From the NCBI GenBank assembly GCA_022450155.1, contig JAKUQR010000013.1, forward strand, positions 21,868 through 85,867: DNA of 64,000 nucleotides, in the 5' to 3' direction. Positions 1 to 10,468 of this stretch are shown here, in pieces. The translations under genes and the position numbers were made by a program. Below the pieces are notes generated by a model that searched no databases, was not told the DNA's origin, and saw only the letters and a list, made by a program, of their open reading frames with translations. The stretch's first letter is position 1; every line of letters starts with the position of its first letter. Source of the stretch: Gammaproteobacteria bacterium (GTDB lineage Bacteria; Pseudomonadota; Gammaproteobacteria; Arenicellales; UBA868).

Positions 1-291
1 CTGAACCAGAATCCCATGGACCGCTGGATCACCGTTAAGCTGCTCGATCAGCGCCAGGAGATCGTCCTCGGTCGTCTTATCAGGCAGGCGGTGTTCGAAC
101 GATGCCATGCCGACTTCGACCGTCTGTTTACCCTTGTTTCGGACATAAACCTCACTGGCAGGATCTTCACCGACCAACACCACGGCGAGCCCGGGTACCA
201 ACCCATGGCTTGATTTAAGACCGCTCACAACATTCGCAACGCGTGCTCTTAATTCTGCTGCGAACACCTTGCCATCAATGATTCCGGCCAA
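1..291 (-). CDS. folD: FolD, N-terminal part (gene runs off the window)
   Basis: Bifunctional methylenetetrahydrofolate dehydrogenase/methenyltetrahydrofolate cyclohydrolase, which interconverts methylene-, methenyl- and 10-formyl-tetrahydrofolate in the cytoplasm. Reading the minus strand from a TTG at 291 gives 97 residues that fit the FolD N-terminus: an opening GIIDGK segment, a [13 protein letters not shown] strand, and the YVRNKGK segment, in which Tyr49 and Lys53 match the catalytic Tyr and Lys of the family. The [10 protein letters not shown] segment at the window edge is also typical. There is no ATG nearby; TTG with AAGAGA about 8 bases upstream is the best start. The stop of the formate dehydrogenase gene lies only 11 bases upstream, so the two are very likely co-transcribed, joining formate oxidation to folate one-carbon chemistry. 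The C-terminal NAD(P) domain is outside the window. Confidence 0.9.
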   Translation of the reverse strand, partial: MAGIIDGKVFAAELRARVANVVSGLKSSHGLVPGLAVVLVGEDPASEVYVRNKGKQTVEVGMASFEHRLPDKTTEDDLLALIEQLNGDPAVHGILVQ

Positions 292-302
292 TGCAGTCTC
301 TT

Positions 303-3047
303 TTACTTTGTAGCGGCCAGATTAACCGCGCAGTATTTTACTTCTGCTATTTTCCCGACTGGGTCTAGGGCCGCATTGGTCAGGAGATTGGCTGCAGCCT
401 CCTGGTAGCAGAACGGAATAAATATGGATTTAGGCTGCAGACCGTCGTCTGATCGACAGGGTGCGATGATCTCACCCCGCCGGGACGAAATCTTCACGAG
501 GTCTCCGTCTTTCATCGCGAGCGCGTTTAAATCATCCGGATGGATATAGAACACTGCTTCGGGCTCGATGGCATCGAGAACAGTCGCTCGTCGAGTCATC
601 GCACCTGTGTGCCAGTGTTCCAACTGTCGGCCTGTGATCAATACAAAAGGGTAATCCTGGTCTGGCCTTTCATCGGCCCACCTGAGGCCAGCCGGCACAA
701 ATCGCCCACGGCCACTGGCTGTCGGGAAACTTTCTTCAAAAACCACACTCTGTCCCGGATCAGACTCCCCCTCACATGGATAGGTCACGCTGTGCTCGAT
801 TTCCAGTCGTTCCCAGGTCAGGCCGGAAATACTGGGCATTGCATCGCGCATTTCATTGAAAACTTCACGAACATCAGCATAGTGCCATTCCAGCCCCAGC
901 CGTTTCGCGATCTGCTGAATGATCCAGAGATCCTGACGCGCATCGCCAGGTGGATCGAGCGCCTGTCGGCCCATTTGAACACGCCGGTCTGTGTTTGAAA
1001 ATGTACCGGTTTTTTCCGGGAACGCCGAGGCCGGCAGAACCACATCCGCGAATGCTGCTGTTTCGGTCAGAAACAGATCCTGCAATACCAGATGTTCGAG
1101 CTTGGCCAGCGCGGCACGGGAATGGTTCAGGTCCGGGTCAGACATGGCTGGATTCTCGCCCATGATGTACATCCCCTTGATCTGTCCGGAGAGCGCGGCA
1201 TCAGTGATCTCGACGACAGTCAGGCCTGGGGCAGTATCGAGTTCGACACCCCAGTAATTCGAAAACCAAGCGGATGCTTCGGGATCGTCCACACGACGAT
1301 AGTCCGGGAACATCATGGGAATCAGACCGGCATCAGATGCACCCTGCACATTGTTCTGGCCGCGCAGAGGATGTAATCCTGTACCCGGGCGTCCGATATT
1401 GCCGGTCATCATAGACAACGCGATCAGGCAACGGGCGTTGTCTGTGCCGTGAACATGTTGTGATATACCCATTCCCCAGAAGATCATGGCGCGTCTCGAC
1501 TGACCATAGGCGCGAGCAACGCAGCGAATCTCCTCGGCATCTATGCCACAGATCTCGGCCATATGCTCAGGGCTGAAGTCCTTAACATTTTCACGTACCA
1601 GATCAAAATCCGTGGTGCGGTCAGCGATGAACTGCTTATCAACCAGGTCTTCGTCGATAATGGTATGGATCATCGCGTTCAATAACGCCACATCGGTGTC
1701 CGGACGAAACTGCAGGTAGTGAGTGGCATGGCGTGCCAGCTGGTTTCTACGCGGGTCCATAACAATCAAGGTGGCACCTTTTTGTGCGGCATTCTTCATG
1801 AATGTCGCCGCAACCGGATGGTTCTCAGTCGGATTGGCACCGATGACAATTATGACCTCTGCCTGCTCAACATCGGCCACCTGATTGGATACAGCACCAG
1901 ACCCTATTCCTTCCAACAAGGCAGCAACGGACGATGCGTGACACAACCGCGTGCAATGATCGACATGATTACTGCTAAAACCAGTGCGAACCAGTTTCTG
2001 AAACAGATAAGCTTCTTCGTTGCTACCTTTGGCCGAGCCCAATCCAGCGAGGGCATTTGGACCATTCTCTGACAATATGGTCTTGAACCCCTGAGCTGCA
2101 AAATCAAGCGCTTCATCCCAGCTAACCGGCCTGAAACTTTTCAGAGGATCAGTTGGATCAAACTGATCAGTCAGACCCTTTGCAACACCATCTCGTCGTA
2201 TCAGCGGCTGAGTAATTCGGTCCGGGTGGCTGACATAGTCAAATCCATAACGCCCCTTAACACACAGCCTTCCATGATTGGCCGGTCCGTCACGACCCGT
2301 AACATACTTAATCTGTTTGTCTTTAATGTGATAAGTCAGCAGACACCCCACACCACAATAAGGGCACACTGAGTCCACGGTGGTGTCATCACTCTCCTGC
2401 GCGACGTTCCCCGATGGCATCAGAGCGCCTGTCGGGCAAGCCTGCACGCACTCACCACAGCCCACGCAAGAACTCTCGCCCAAACCGTCACCGAGGTCAA
2501 AAACAATCTCAGCGCGGGCACCCCGGTATGCCAGCCCAATTACGTCGTTGACCTGCACTTCACGACAGGCGCGCAGACAACGCGTGCATTGGATACAACT
2601 TTCAAGGTTGACAGCTATTGCGGGATGTGACTGGTCGGCGGGTGGCTGGGTTCGGCCACCAAATCGACTCTCAGACAGCCCACGACTCTCACACCAATAC
2701 TCCAACTCCGAGACCGGGCTGTGGCGGGCGGGGCCCACTTCGCCCTTCAGCAGTTCCAGGACCAGCGACTGCGAGCGTAATGCTTTGTCGCTTGTCGACT
2801 GAACATTCATTCCCTCAGTCGGTTGCCGACAACATGCTGGCGCCAACACGCGTTCACCTTCAATTTCAACCATACAGGCCCGGCAATTGCCGTCAGCACG
2901 CAGTCCTTCCGAGTAGCACAGGTGGGGAATGTCAACACCACTCTTTTGTGCGACCTGGAGGATGGTTTCTTGTGGCTGGGCAGTGACCGAACGGCCGTCA
3001 AGTAAAAAGCTAATCGGCACCACTTGTTGATTCCCCGGTCTATTCAT
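303..3047 (-). CDS. fdhA: NAD-dependent formate dehydrogenase, catalytic (alpha) subunit
   Basis: Oxidises formate to CO2 at a molybdenum (or tungsten) bis-pyranopterin site and passes electrons along iron-sulfur clusters to the diaphorase subunit encoded next to it. The 914 residues show an N-terminal [2Fe-2S] ferredoxin domain (Cys44, 55, 58, 72/73), two ferredoxin-type 4Fe-4S sets (Cys151-161 and 194-204), the 4Fe-4S motif of the molybdopterin domain (Cys228, 231, 235, 262), and the active-site region CTRLCHASS, where Cys369 occupies the position of the Mo-ligating Cys/Sec. It is therefore a cysteine, not selenocysteine, enzyme. A C-terminal molydopterin dinucleotide-binding domain follows ([15 protein letters not shown]). 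The layout matches soluble FdsA-type enzymes. It overlaps the start region of the upstream subunit gene by 4 bases, a tight operon. No fdhD or fdsD chaperone gene is seen alongside. Confidence 0.95.
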   Translation of the reverse strand: MNRPGNQQVVPISFLLDGRSVTAQPQETILQVAQKSGVDIPHLCYSEGLRADGNCRACMVEIEGERVLAPACCRQPTEGMNVQSTSDKALRSQSLVLELLKGEVGPARHSPVSELEYWCESRGLSESRFGGRTQPPADQSHPAIAVNLESCIQCTRCLRACREVQVNDVIGLAYRGARAEIVFDLGDGLGESSCVGCGECVQACPTGALMPSGNVAQESDDTTVDSVCPYCGVGCLLTYHIKDKQIKYVTGRDGPANHGRLCVKGRYGFDYVSHPDRITQPLIRRDGVAKGLTDQFDPTDPLKSFRPVSWDEALDFAAQGFKTILSENGPNALAGLGSAKGSNEEAYLFQKLVRTGFSSNHVDHCTRLCHASSVAALLEGIGSGAVSNQVADVEQAEVIIVIGANPTENHPVAATFMKNAAQKGATLIVMDPRRNQLARHATHYLQFRPDTDVALLNAMIHTIIDEDLVDKQFIADRTTDFDLVRENVKDFSPEHMAEICGIDAEEIRCVARAYGQSRRAMIFWGMGISQHVHGTDNARCLIALSMMTGNIGRPGTGLHPLRGQNNVQGASDAGLIPMMFPDYRRVDDPEASAWFSNYWGVELDTAPGLTVVEITDAALSGQIKGMYIMGENPAMSDPDLNHSRAALAKLEHLVLQDLFLTETAAFADVVLPASAFPEKTGTFSNTDRRVQMGRQALDPPGDARQDLWIIQQIAKRLGLEWHYADVREVFNEMRDAMPSISGLTWERLEIEHSVTYPCEGESDPGQSVVFEESFPTASGRGRFVPAGLRWADERPDQDYPFVLITGRQLEHWHTGAMTRRATVLDAIEPEAVFYIHPDDLNALAMKDGDLVKISSRRGEIIAPCRSDDGLQPKSIFIPFCYQEAAANLLTNAALDPVGKIAEVKYCAVNLAATK

Positions 3048-4726
3048 TCAGCACCCACATCCTCTGGGAAATACCGAATTACTGTACGTATTGGATTCGG
3101 CGCTGCCTGACCTAAGCCGCATATGGATGCATCTTCCATGACACAGGCCAATTCCTCAAGCAGGTCTGTATCCCACTTCGGCGACTCCATCAGGCGCTCT
3201 GCCCGATCGCAGCCTACACGACAGGGCGTACATTGACCACAGGATTCGCGCGAAAAGAATCGCATCGTATTCAGGGCCGCTTGCCTGGGACTATCCTGGT
3301 CGGACAAGATAATCACGGCAGCTGAACCGATAAAACTGCCGTGCGCCTGCAATGTATCAAAGTCGAGCGGCTCGTCACCCAGCGAAGCGGGAAGAATCCC
3401 TCCTGAAGCACCCCCGGGAAAGTAGGCACGAAATGTATGACCATCCAGCATGCCACCACAGAATTCGTCAATCAACTCTTTCACACTGATTCCGGCTGGA
3501 GCCAAGTGCACACCTGGATTATTGACACGGCCACTGACAGAAAAAGACCGTAGCCCGCGCCGGCCACGGCGGCCCTGGCCAGAAAACCAACTCGCACCAC
3601 GCTCGAGTATGTCCCGAACCCAGTAGAGTGTTTCACAGTTGTGCTCAAGCGTCGGCCGACCGAAAAGACCGACTTCCGCAACGTATGGGGGCCGTAGACG
3701 TGGCATGCCGCGCTTGCCTTCGATCGACTCAATCATTGCTGATTCTTCACCGCAAATATACGCACCGGCCCCCCGCCGAAGATGGATCTCAGGCAATTTG
3801 CCATCGAGTATCGGACCCAACTCTTTAACCGCCTCCTCAAGTATCTGCAGCACGCCCGGATATTCATCACGCACATAGAGATAACAGCAGTCGATACCGA
3901 TTACCTCAGCAGCGATCAGCATACCTTCAATAAATCGATGTGGATCACGCTCAAGATAGTATCGATCTTTGAATGTACCTGGCTCACCTTCATCGATATT
4001 GACGGCCATCAGTCGAGGCGCTGGCTGATCCTTCAGAATCCGCCACTTTTTCCCGGCCGGAAATCCGGCCCCACCCAGGCCACGCAGATCGGAACCGTCA
4101 AGTTCATCCAAAATATGATCGTGGCTCAGAGACCCAACTCGGCAGGCTTCATAAGTTCTATAACCGTCGCCACGCCTGTACTCCTCGACCCCGATCCAGT
4201 CAGGCTGTACTGCGATTGCCGTGCTGCCTTGCCGAATTGCATCTGATACTTGCGCGACAGTTGCCCTGGAAATAGGATTTTTCCCCACCACTGCCACGGG
4301 CGCCTCATCACAGCGGCCCACGCAGGGGACTCTCTGGACCCTGACATTATTCCCCAAATTCGCCTGAAGCGAGCTGATCAGCGCCTCTGACCCAAATAGC
4401 TCACAAGTCACTGAATCACACACTCTAACGGTCAGATCCGGCGGTATAGGCTCGCCATCGGTAACAATATCGAAATGATGGTAGAACGTGGCAACTTCGT
4501 ATATTTCGGCAGGTGCAAGCTTCATCAGATCTGCCAAAGCGACGATCCGTCCGCCAGTGATATGGCCATAGCGATCCTGCAGTTGATGTAGATATTCAAT
4601 CAGTAGATCGCGCTGAATCGGCATATCGCCAAGGGTCGCCAGAACGGACTGTCGATCGTCTGAATCGACCTGTCGGGTTCTGTTACGACCAAGGCGCTTT
4701 TTTCGCCGCGGGCCAGTTGCTGTCAA
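3044..4726 (-). CDS. fdhB: Formate dehydrogenase NuoE-NuoF fusion (gamma+beta) subunit
   Basis: Diaphorase part of the soluble NAD-dependent formate dehydrogenase: it accepts electrons from the catalytic subunit and reduces NAD+. Residues about 25-165 form a complete NuoE-like thioredoxin-fold [2Fe-2S] domain with Cys103, Cys108, Cys135 and Cys139. Residues about 175-560 form a NuoF-like domain with the glycine-rich FMN/NAD segment (LGGAGFPAGKKW), the GEESAMIESIEGKRGMPR stretch, and a C-terminal 4Fe-4S motif (ESCGQCTPCRVGC). In FdsGBA-type systems these are commonly two genes; here they are one 560-residue protein. It is the first gene of the operon followed by fdhA and folD. The basic N-terminal tail (RRKKRLGRNRTR) is unusual and may be extension rather than domain. 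Confidence 0.92.
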   Translation of the reverse strand: MTATGPRRKKRLGRNRTRQVDSDDRQSVLATLGDMPIQRDLLIEYLHQLQDRYGHITGGRIVALADLMKLAPAEIYEVATFYHHFDIVTDGEPIPPDLTVRVCDSVTCELFGSEALISSLQANLGNNVRVQRVPCVGRCDEAPVAVVGKNPISRATVAQVSDAIRQGSTAIAVQPDWIGVEEYRRGDGYRTYEACRVGSLSHDHILDELDGSDLRGLGGAGFPAGKKWRILKDQPAPRLMAVNIDEGEPGTFKDRYYLERDPHRFIEGMLIAAEVIGIDCCYLYVRDEYPGVLQILEEAVKELGPILDGKLPEIHLRRGAGAYICGEESAMIESIEGKRGMPRLRPPYVAEVGLFGRPTLEHNCETLYWVRDILERGASWFSGQGRRGRRGLRSFSVSGRVNNPGVHLAPAGISVKELIDEFCGGMLDGHTFRAYFPGGASGGILPASLGDEPLDFDTLQAHGSFIGSAAVIILSDQDSPRQAALNTMRFFSRESCGQCTPCRVGCDRAERLMESPKWDTDLLEELACVMEDASICGLGQAAPNPIRTVIRYFPEDVGAE

Positions 4727-5056
4727 TTTCTACAGTCACTCATAATGAGACAGCGTTCATTTCCTCTACGGCCATTTAAACAATCCAGGAATCGAGATGA
4801 TAGTCTGGGTATTTCCGGCGATAATAGAGCCTGCTTCCTGTAAGGTATACCCGTATACAGGATTCCATTACCCCCCATCGGAATTCTAGATTATAAGGGT
4901 TACGCGGCAACCAATTGTAACCTTTGCGTCCGAGATTATGCATACCGACCGCGACTCATCTACCTGCTCCTGACCCATATACGGTTCCAGAATAATCCAA
5001 AGCATGATTCCAGCGATATCGATGGCTGACCTGAACATCCAGCGTGGTCCCGGCAC
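4727..5056. other. Divergent intergenic region between fdhB and ccmA
   Basis: About 330 bases separate the divergently transcribed fdhB and ccmA. I found no open frame with coding character. It contains a short dyad around 4847-4858 (GGTATACCCGTATAC) and should hold promoters for both directions, but I could not identify a convincing -35/-10 pair. Confidence 0.5.
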
Positions 5057-5671
5057 GTGCTGACAGCCCACGACATCACGTGTGTTCGTGGACAGCGCAC
5101 GCTGTTCACTCACCTGAATCTGTCTATTGATGGCGGAGAAATTCTACATATCGAGGGATCTAACGGATCTGGAAAGACCAGTCTGCTTCGAATCCTTTGT
5201 GGCACCACACAACCGGAAAATGGCACGGTATTTTGGCAATCGCAGGATATTCGCACCTGTCGTTTGGCTTATTACGAACAGCTCGCCTACGTGGGTCACA
5301 GCAACGGCATTAAACTCGAACTTAGTCCCGCTGAAAACCTGTTATGGCTAGCTGCTATCAAGGGTTTTGCTGTCGACTCCCACATCGATGAGGCCTTGAA
5401 CCAAACTGGACTTTCCCTGGTTCGTGATATCCCCTGTATTCATCTTTCAGCAGGTCAACGCCGGCGAGTGGCAATTGGCTGGCTTTTCATCACCCAGGCA
5501 TCGATCTGGATCCTGGATGAACCGCTGACCGCCATCGACCAAGATGGGATCGATACTGCCAAGTCCCGGTTTAACCGGCACCTGGATGACGGTGGGCTAA
5601 TCGTGCTGACGGGTCATCAGCATCTACAGCTTGATGGCAGGCAGATCAAGACCCTGCACTTGTCCGCATGA
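5057..5671 (+). CDS. ccmA: Heme exporter ATP-binding protein CcmA
   Basis: ATPase subunit of the CcmABCD complex of system I cytochrome c maturation, which releases heme-loaded CcmE at the inner membrane. The 204 residues carry a Walker A (GSNGSGKTS, about residues 34-42), an ABC signature written LSAGQRRRVAI, Walker B followed by glutamate (IWILDEPLTAID) and a switch histidine near GHQH. The length is normal for CcmA. The start is a GTG; the only upstream ATG (5022) runs into a stop. Its stop codon overlaps the ccmB start (ATGA). No other ccm genes follow on either side. Confidence 0.9.
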   Translation: MLTAHDITCVRGQRTLFTHLNLSIDGGEILHIEGSNGSGKTSLLRILCGTTQPENGTVFWQSQDIRTCRLAYYEQLAYVGHSNGIKLELSPAENLLWLAAIKGFAVDSHIDEALNQTGLSLVRDIPCIHLSAGQRRRVAIGWLFITQASIWILDEPLTAIDQDGIDTAKSRFNRHLDDGGLIVLTGHQHLQLDGRQIKTLHLSA

Positions 5672-6351
5672 ATCGCACCGGGCTCTTTGCTCTTTTGGCA
5701 GCGGTTATCCGGCGCGACGTTATGATCGCAATTCGCAATCGGGTAGATGCGGCGAATTCCGTAGTGTTCTACGTCATCGTCTTCACACTGTTCCCACTTG
5801 CGATCGGTCAGGATCCAACACAGCTGCAGGCGCTTGCACCCGGGGTGATCTGGATCGCAGCTCTACTGGCTACATTACTCGGACTAGAGGGACTCTTCCG
5901 GTCGGATTTCGACGATGGCTCACTGGAACAGTTGGTTCTAACGACTGGACCTGTATCACTTCTGATTCTGGGTAAAATCCTGGCGCACTGGTGTGTTACC
6001 GGTCTCCCGCTACTGCTTGTCACCCCCCTGCTTGCACCGATGATGCAACTTAGCGGTCTTTCTACGGCAGTGCTGCTACTGACACTCTTGATCGGCACAC
6101 CGATCTTAAGTCTAGTCGGCAGTGTTGGAACCGCACTGACTGTCGGTACGCGGCGCGGCGGTGTCCTATTGAGCCTGATTGTTCTGCCACTCTACGTACC
6201 TGTGTTGGTATTCGGCAGCACCGCAGTACAGAGCGCCGGACTTGGCCTACCCATTGCCGGGCAGATCTATTTATTAAGCGCGATGGCTGTTCTTGCACTG
6301 TGTCTTGCGCCAATCGCTGCGGCGGCGGCGATCAGAATCAGCCTGAACTGA
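5668..6351 (+). CDS. ccmB: Heme exporter membrane protein CcmB
   Basis: Integral membrane partner of CcmA in cytochrome c maturation. The 227 residues contain about six hydrophobic helices, the FRSDFDDGSLEQL loop conserved in CcmB, and the family-typical start in which the charged RRDVMIAIRNR segment precedes the first helix. It is translationally coupled to ccmA through a 4-base overlap. The next gene, ilvD, is convergent, so ccmC through ccmH must be elsewhere if the pathway is complete. Short hydrophobic tail with no extra domain. Confidence 0.9.
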   Translation: MNRTGLFALLAAVIRRDVMIAIRNRVDAANSVVFYVIVFTLFPLAIGQDPTQLQALAPGVIWIAALLATLLGLEGLFRSDFDDGSLEQLVLTTGPVSLLILGKILAHWCVTGLPLLLVTPLLAPMMQLSGLSTAVLLLTLLIGTPILSLVGSVGTALTVGTRRGGVLLSLIVLPLYVPVLVFGSTAVQSAGLGLPIAGQIYLLSAMAVLALCLAPIAAAAAIRISLN

Positions 6352-6388
6352 TTTTTTCCTGGTACTGGCGAAAGAATACTCCGAGACG

Positions 6389-8083
6389 CTATTCGTCGGT
6401 TACACAGCCCTCACTTGCTGTTTTGACGTTCTTGATGTACTTGTAGAGTGTGCCTCGAACCGCTTCATAAGGCGGCATTGTCCACTCTGATAATCGGCTG
6501 GCTAACTCTTCGGAACTTAAGTCAACATCGATTGCGTTTGCGACAGCATCAATGGTGATCACGTCACCATCACGCAACAAAGCTATAGGGCCGCCTTCCT
6601 GCGCTTCAGGAACCACGTGACCGATGATAAATCCATGGGAGCCACCGGAAAAGCGGCCATCGGTCATCAGGGCAACATCATCGCCCAGACCAGTTCCCAT
6701 GATTGCAGATGTTGGTGTCAGCATTTCCGGCATACCCGGCCCGCCCTTGGGCCCCTCATAGCGGATAACAATGACATCACCCTTTTGTATACGGCCTTCT
6801 TCAAGGGCAGATAGCATGTCTTCCTCACAGTCAAACACACGGGCGGGACCACTGAACTGCTCACCTTCCTTACCGGTGATTTTAGCCACAGCACCACCCG
6901 GCGCCAGATTGCCTTTCAAGATTCTTATATGGCCGGTCTTTTTGATCGGTTTGGACAGCGAATGAAATATGGCCTGACCCGCTTGCAGTTCCGGTACAGT
7001 CTCAAGGTTCTTGGCAATGGTATAACCAGTTACGGTCATACAGTCACCGCTGATAAGCCCCTCGCCGAGTAAATACTTCATCACACCCGGGATACCACCA
7101 GCGTGGTGCAGATCTTCCATCACGTAGCGCCCGCTTGGCTTCAGATCAGCGAGGAACGGTATCCGATCACTTACCGCCTGGAAATCGTCAAGCGTCAGAT
7201 CAACGTCCACGGAACGGGCTATAGCAATCAAATGAAGCACAGCATTTGTTGACCCCCCCAACGCAGAAACGATAACCATAGCGTTTTCAAATGCATCTCG
7301 CGTCATAATATCGCGTGGCCTGAGATCGAGTTCCATCAATCTCCTGATAGCCGAACCCACTCTGAAGCATTCTTCAGTCTTACTGGAATCTACTGCCGGA
7401 TTGGATGAACTGTAAGGCAGTGACATACCCATGACCTCAATCGCACTTGCCATGGTATTGGCGGTATACATGCCGCCACAGGCGCCAGCGCCTGGACAGG
7501 CATTTCTGACGATGGCCTCACGCTCAGCGTCAGTTATTTTCTCAGCGATAAACTCTCCGTAACTCTGAAACGCTGAGACGATATCAACAACTTGTTTACC
7601 GGCAATCCCGGGTTTGATCGTGCCTCCGTAGACCATCATTGAGGGCCTATTCACTCTACCCATTGCCATCATGACGCCTGGCATATTTTTGTCGCAACCA
7701 GGCACCGTAACCAACGCGTCGTACCATTGCCCCCCCATTACAGTTTCTATGGAATCAGCGATGAGGTCCCGGGATTGAAGTGAATAACACATGCCTTCAG
7801 TACCCATCGAAATTCCATCGCTGACACCAATGGTATTGAAACGCATACCGATGAGGCCCGCTTCTTCTACACCACGTTTAATCTCCGCAGAGAGATCATT
7901 CAAATGCATATTGCAGGGATTGCCCTCCCACCAGACGCTGGCAATACCGACCTGGGCCTTGTCCATATCTTCACGCGACATGCCTATGGCATAGAGCATC
8001 GCCTGCGAAGCACCCTGGGAAGGCCGCTGCGTGATCCGAGCACTGACTTTATTGAGCTTTTCACCGCTCATAGCGTTCTCCAT
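6389..8083 (-). CDS. ilvD: Dihydroxy-acid dehydratase
   Basis: Dehydrates 2,3-dihydroxy-isovalerate and 2,3-dihydroxy-3-methylvalerate to the 2-oxo acids in valine, isoleucine and pantothenate synthesis. The 564-residue length and motifs are typical. Three cysteines stand at the positions of the cluster ligands of [2Fe-2S]-type enzymes: Cys57 (NPCNMH), Cys130 (GCDKNMPG) and Cys202 (GACGGMY). The C-terminal signature [17 protein letters not shown] is present. The ATG at 8083 is followed by a second methionine at residue 5, either of which could be used. It is convergent with ccmB and stands alone. A perfect TATAAT lies at 8170-8175 on the minus strand, but without a clear -35 box. Confidence 0.95.
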   Translation of the reverse strand: MENAMSGEKLNKVSARITQRPSQGASQAMLYAIGMSREDMDKAQVGIASVWWEGNPCNMHLNDLSAEIKRGVEEAGLIGMRFNTIGVSDGISMGTEGMCYSLQSRDLIADSIETVMGGQWYDALVTVPGCDKNMPGVMMAMGRVNRPSMMVYGGTIKPGIAGKQVVDIVSAFQSYGEFIAEKITDAEREAIVRNACPGAGACGGMYTANTMASAIEVMGMSLPYSSSNPAVDSSKTEECFRVGSAIRRLMELDLRPRDIMTRDAFENAMVIVSALGGSTNAVLHLIAIARSVDVDLTLDDFQAVSDRIPFLADLKPSGRYVMEDLHHAGGIPGVMKYLLGEGLISGDCMTVTGYTIAKNLETVPELQAGQAIFHSLSKPIKKTGHIRILKGNLAPGGAVAKITGKEGEQFSGPARVFDCEEDMLSALEEGRIQKGDVIVIRYEGPKGGPGMPEMLTPTSAIMGTGLGDDVALMTDGRFSGGSHGFIIGHVVPEAQEGGPIALLRDGDVITIDAVANAIDVDLSSEELASRLSEWTMPPYEAVRGTLYKYIKNVKTASEGCVTDE

Positions 8084-8193
8084 TCTAAGACCGAGGAAAC
8101 CGGCGACCGTTGAGGAATCTGCCGGATATTCCGTTAAAGCATAACAGAAACAACGCTCACGCTTGCCTAATTATAGAGGCGCAGCTATAGATT

Positions 8194-10419
8194 CTATTCC
8201 GGGTCCAACACCTGTTGAAGGTTTGCAATCTGCCGTTCGAGTCGTTGGATCAGCGTTATCGTAGCCTGATCCGGTAACACGCTAGATGGCCGCGGTGAAA
8301 CGCCGGTGAGCTCCTGTTCAATTTTGTATCGCACCAGTTCCTGAACGTCTAGAGTAATCTTGGGATCACCTACTGATCCTGTGATCTGAAACGGAATAAC
8401 TGGAACACCCCCTAAACCGCTGTTCAGATCATCCTCAAGCGCAAGCAGAATTCTATAGTCCACAGCACCGACCGACACGGACAGTGATCCTTTACCCTCG
8501 ATCCAGAATCCACGACCAGTGAGGCGTAAATCCGGGTTGTGGATGACACCGCGGTCGATTCGAATGGATGTCGAAGCCTGCTCGACGTTAAGCACAGGCA
8601 ACTGTGCGCTGATCACTGCCACCAATTCGGTATCGAAATGTCCTAGAACTCGGTCGAACAGCTCTGCCGAGAGTTCTCCGTTCCGCAGGCTGACCCGGGC
8701 AGCCCCACGGGCGTTCTTAAGCAATTCAGCGCCAGTCCGCCCCTGCATCGCCAGGACAAAATTTAGATCGCCTGTTGCCTCAATTCCAGCTATGTCGTCT
8801 GCATCGCGCAGGAGTTTCCCCAGGTTGAAATCACCGACTGTTTGCCGAACAAGAATGAGTGGTGCGTCGGCACGACGATCCAGCCAAATAAATAGCTGGC
8901 CAGCGCCGCTGTAAAGCTGACCCGACAATGGAGCAATCGACAGTACTTTTCCTTTGGCGCGAATCGTCGCGATCACATGTTCTGCCTGTATCCGGTCAAC
9001 CCACAGCTGCTCAACAGCGATACTTCCCGCTGCCGTCACATCTGCTGGAAGATCTGAAAGTCGTTCGACCAGTAAACCGACAAGCACACCCGCGGAGGTA
9101 ATATGGAGGGAACCGTCTTCTGCTTTATCAGCCAGGAGAAGGCTGTCGGATTCCAGAGCAAACGTCCAGGCTGCTGGGTCTCCTCTGCGGTGCCTGAACC
9201 ATCCCGTGACGACGGTATCGCCTGCCTTTACATTGAGATCGTCTAAAGTCAGTTGATTCTGCCGGAAACGCAACTTTCCATTCAGAGATATCGGACGAAG
9301 TCTGTTCGGCTCGAGACCCGTCAGCACAATGCCGGCGTTGTGCAAAATTGTCTGAACATTTACCGACGGTACATCAAAGTCAGCCAGAAGCTCTGGCTCT
9401 CCTCCGGCCCAGGCAGCTGACAAGTCTGCAAAGAGTTCTGCACCCAGCCAGCTCACGGCCAGTTTCGGCACAACAATGCGCTGGTTGGACAGATCGATGG
9501 TAATTGCATCAGCAGTAATACCAGGTGCGAATCGACCTATAAAACAGTCTGCGTCGAGCAGTGCTATCCTGATCTGTCGGGTGCGGGTGTCGATACTCAG
9601 ATCGGCGATCTTCAGCGCGGCTTCAGCACCAGCGGCCCCGATACTCACCGCCGACTCCGCCACATGGATCCTGCCACGGTCTATGTCCACGCTAATCTCC
9701 GGCAGCCTCATACTCAACACCAATCCAGGCGTTGTCACATGACCGACAACCTCATTCAATACCACGCCTCGCGGTTGACTATGTGTAGAAGAAGACTTTG
9801 CCGATAGACGTACAGCTAAAGGCGCACGTAACTCTTCCGACAAGAGTTGAAATGAGACCTCCCGTGCGATTGTCGAGTCGGTCTCGGATCTGATCGAACG
9901 CCAAGACAGGTCAGCTAACGTCACGATCTGCTGGGTCATACGATCGTGCCAATGAACCCTGCCCGCGTATACATTCACTTGTTTAGCCGGTGCAACAGCA
10001 AGGACTCCGATATCTTGCCAGTTTGAACGTCCGTCAGTTAACCGAATAAGATCGAACCTGGGACGCTCGATCAGCAAACTCCGGACGTCAAGCTCTCCGG
10101 ACAGTATCGACAACAGCCTGAATTCAAGTTCAAGCCATGGCGCGTGGAACAGGGGCTCAGCACTGAAATCAGGATTGTTGTAGACCACCACATCCTCTGC
10201 CTTCAGGGTCAGCAACAGCGAACCGGACCCACTGAACCCAAGACCTATCTCGACGTCACTCCCAATGGTGACGTTTCTTTCCGTCTGCTGCGTGATGTAT
10301 GCGGCAAGGCCGCTGCGCAGCTGGTCGATATTCAGCACCAACGCTGTCAGCGCTATGGTAAGGGCCAGGAGCAACAGCAAAGCCGATACACCCAAAACGG
10401 GGATTTTCTTTTGTATCAT
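8194..10419 (-). CDS. AsmA-family protein (bacterial lipid-transport-like)
   Basis: Large inner-membrane-anchored periplasmic protein of the AsmA family, members of which are implicated in outer membrane assembly and phospholipid transport between membranes. The 741 residues begin with a short cytoplasmic stretch and one transmembrane helix (about residues 8-28), followed by the AsmA N-terminal pattern in which IGSDVEIGLGFSGSGSLLLTL leads into repeating beta-strands, and end with a C-terminal AsmA_2-like region (about 540-690) with GRGFWIEGKGSLSVSVG. No enzyme motifs are visible. It lies between dusA and ilvD on the same strand with 49 bases to dusA. Its exact paralogue name (AsmA, YhjG, YicH type) cannot be fixed. 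Confidence 0.8.
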   Translation of the reverse strand: MIQKKIPVLGVSALLLLLALTIALTALVLNIDQLRSGLAAYITQQTERNVTIGSDVEIGLGFSGSGSLLLTLKAEDVVVYNNPDFSAEPLFHAPWLELEFRLLSILSGELDVRSLLIERPRFDLIRLTDGRSNWQDIGVLAVAPAKQVNVYAGRVHWHDRMTQQIVTLADLSWRSIRSETDSTIAREVSFQLLSEELRAPLAVRLSAKSSSTHSQPRGVVLNEVVGHVTTPGLVLSMRLPEISVDIDRGRIHVAESAVSIGAAGAEAALKIADLSIDTRTRQIRIALLDADCFIGRFAPGITADAITIDLSNQRIVVPKLAVSWLGAELFADLSAAWAGGEPELLADFDVPSVNVQTILHNAGIVLTGLEPNRLRPISLNGKLRFRQNQLTLDDLNVKAGDTVVTGWFRHRRGDPAAWTFALESDSLLLADKAEDGSLHITSAGVLVGLLVERLSDLPADVTAAGSIAVEQLWVDRIQAEHVIATIRAKGKVLSIAPLSGQLYSGAGQLFIWLDRRADAPLILVRQTVGDFNLGKLLRDADDIAGIEATGDLNFVLAMQGRTGAELLKNARGAARVSLRNGELSAELFDRVLGHFDTELVAVISAQLPVLNVEQASTSIRIDRGVIHNPDLRLTGRGFWIEGKGSLSVSVGAVDYRILLALEDDLNSGLGGVPVIPFQITGSVGDPKITLDVQELVRYKIEQELTGVSPRPSSVLPDQATITLIQRLERQIANLQQVLDPE

Positions 10420-10468
10420 GATCCAACCTGTACGGAGCTCGCGATGGAAACGACAGAACTCAACGTAT

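Noticed and set aside
4840..4860. Recurring TATACCCG motif (also near 15919 and 18928) as a shared regulatory site
   Set aside because: Too short and also found inside coding genes, so the recurrence is not convincing.
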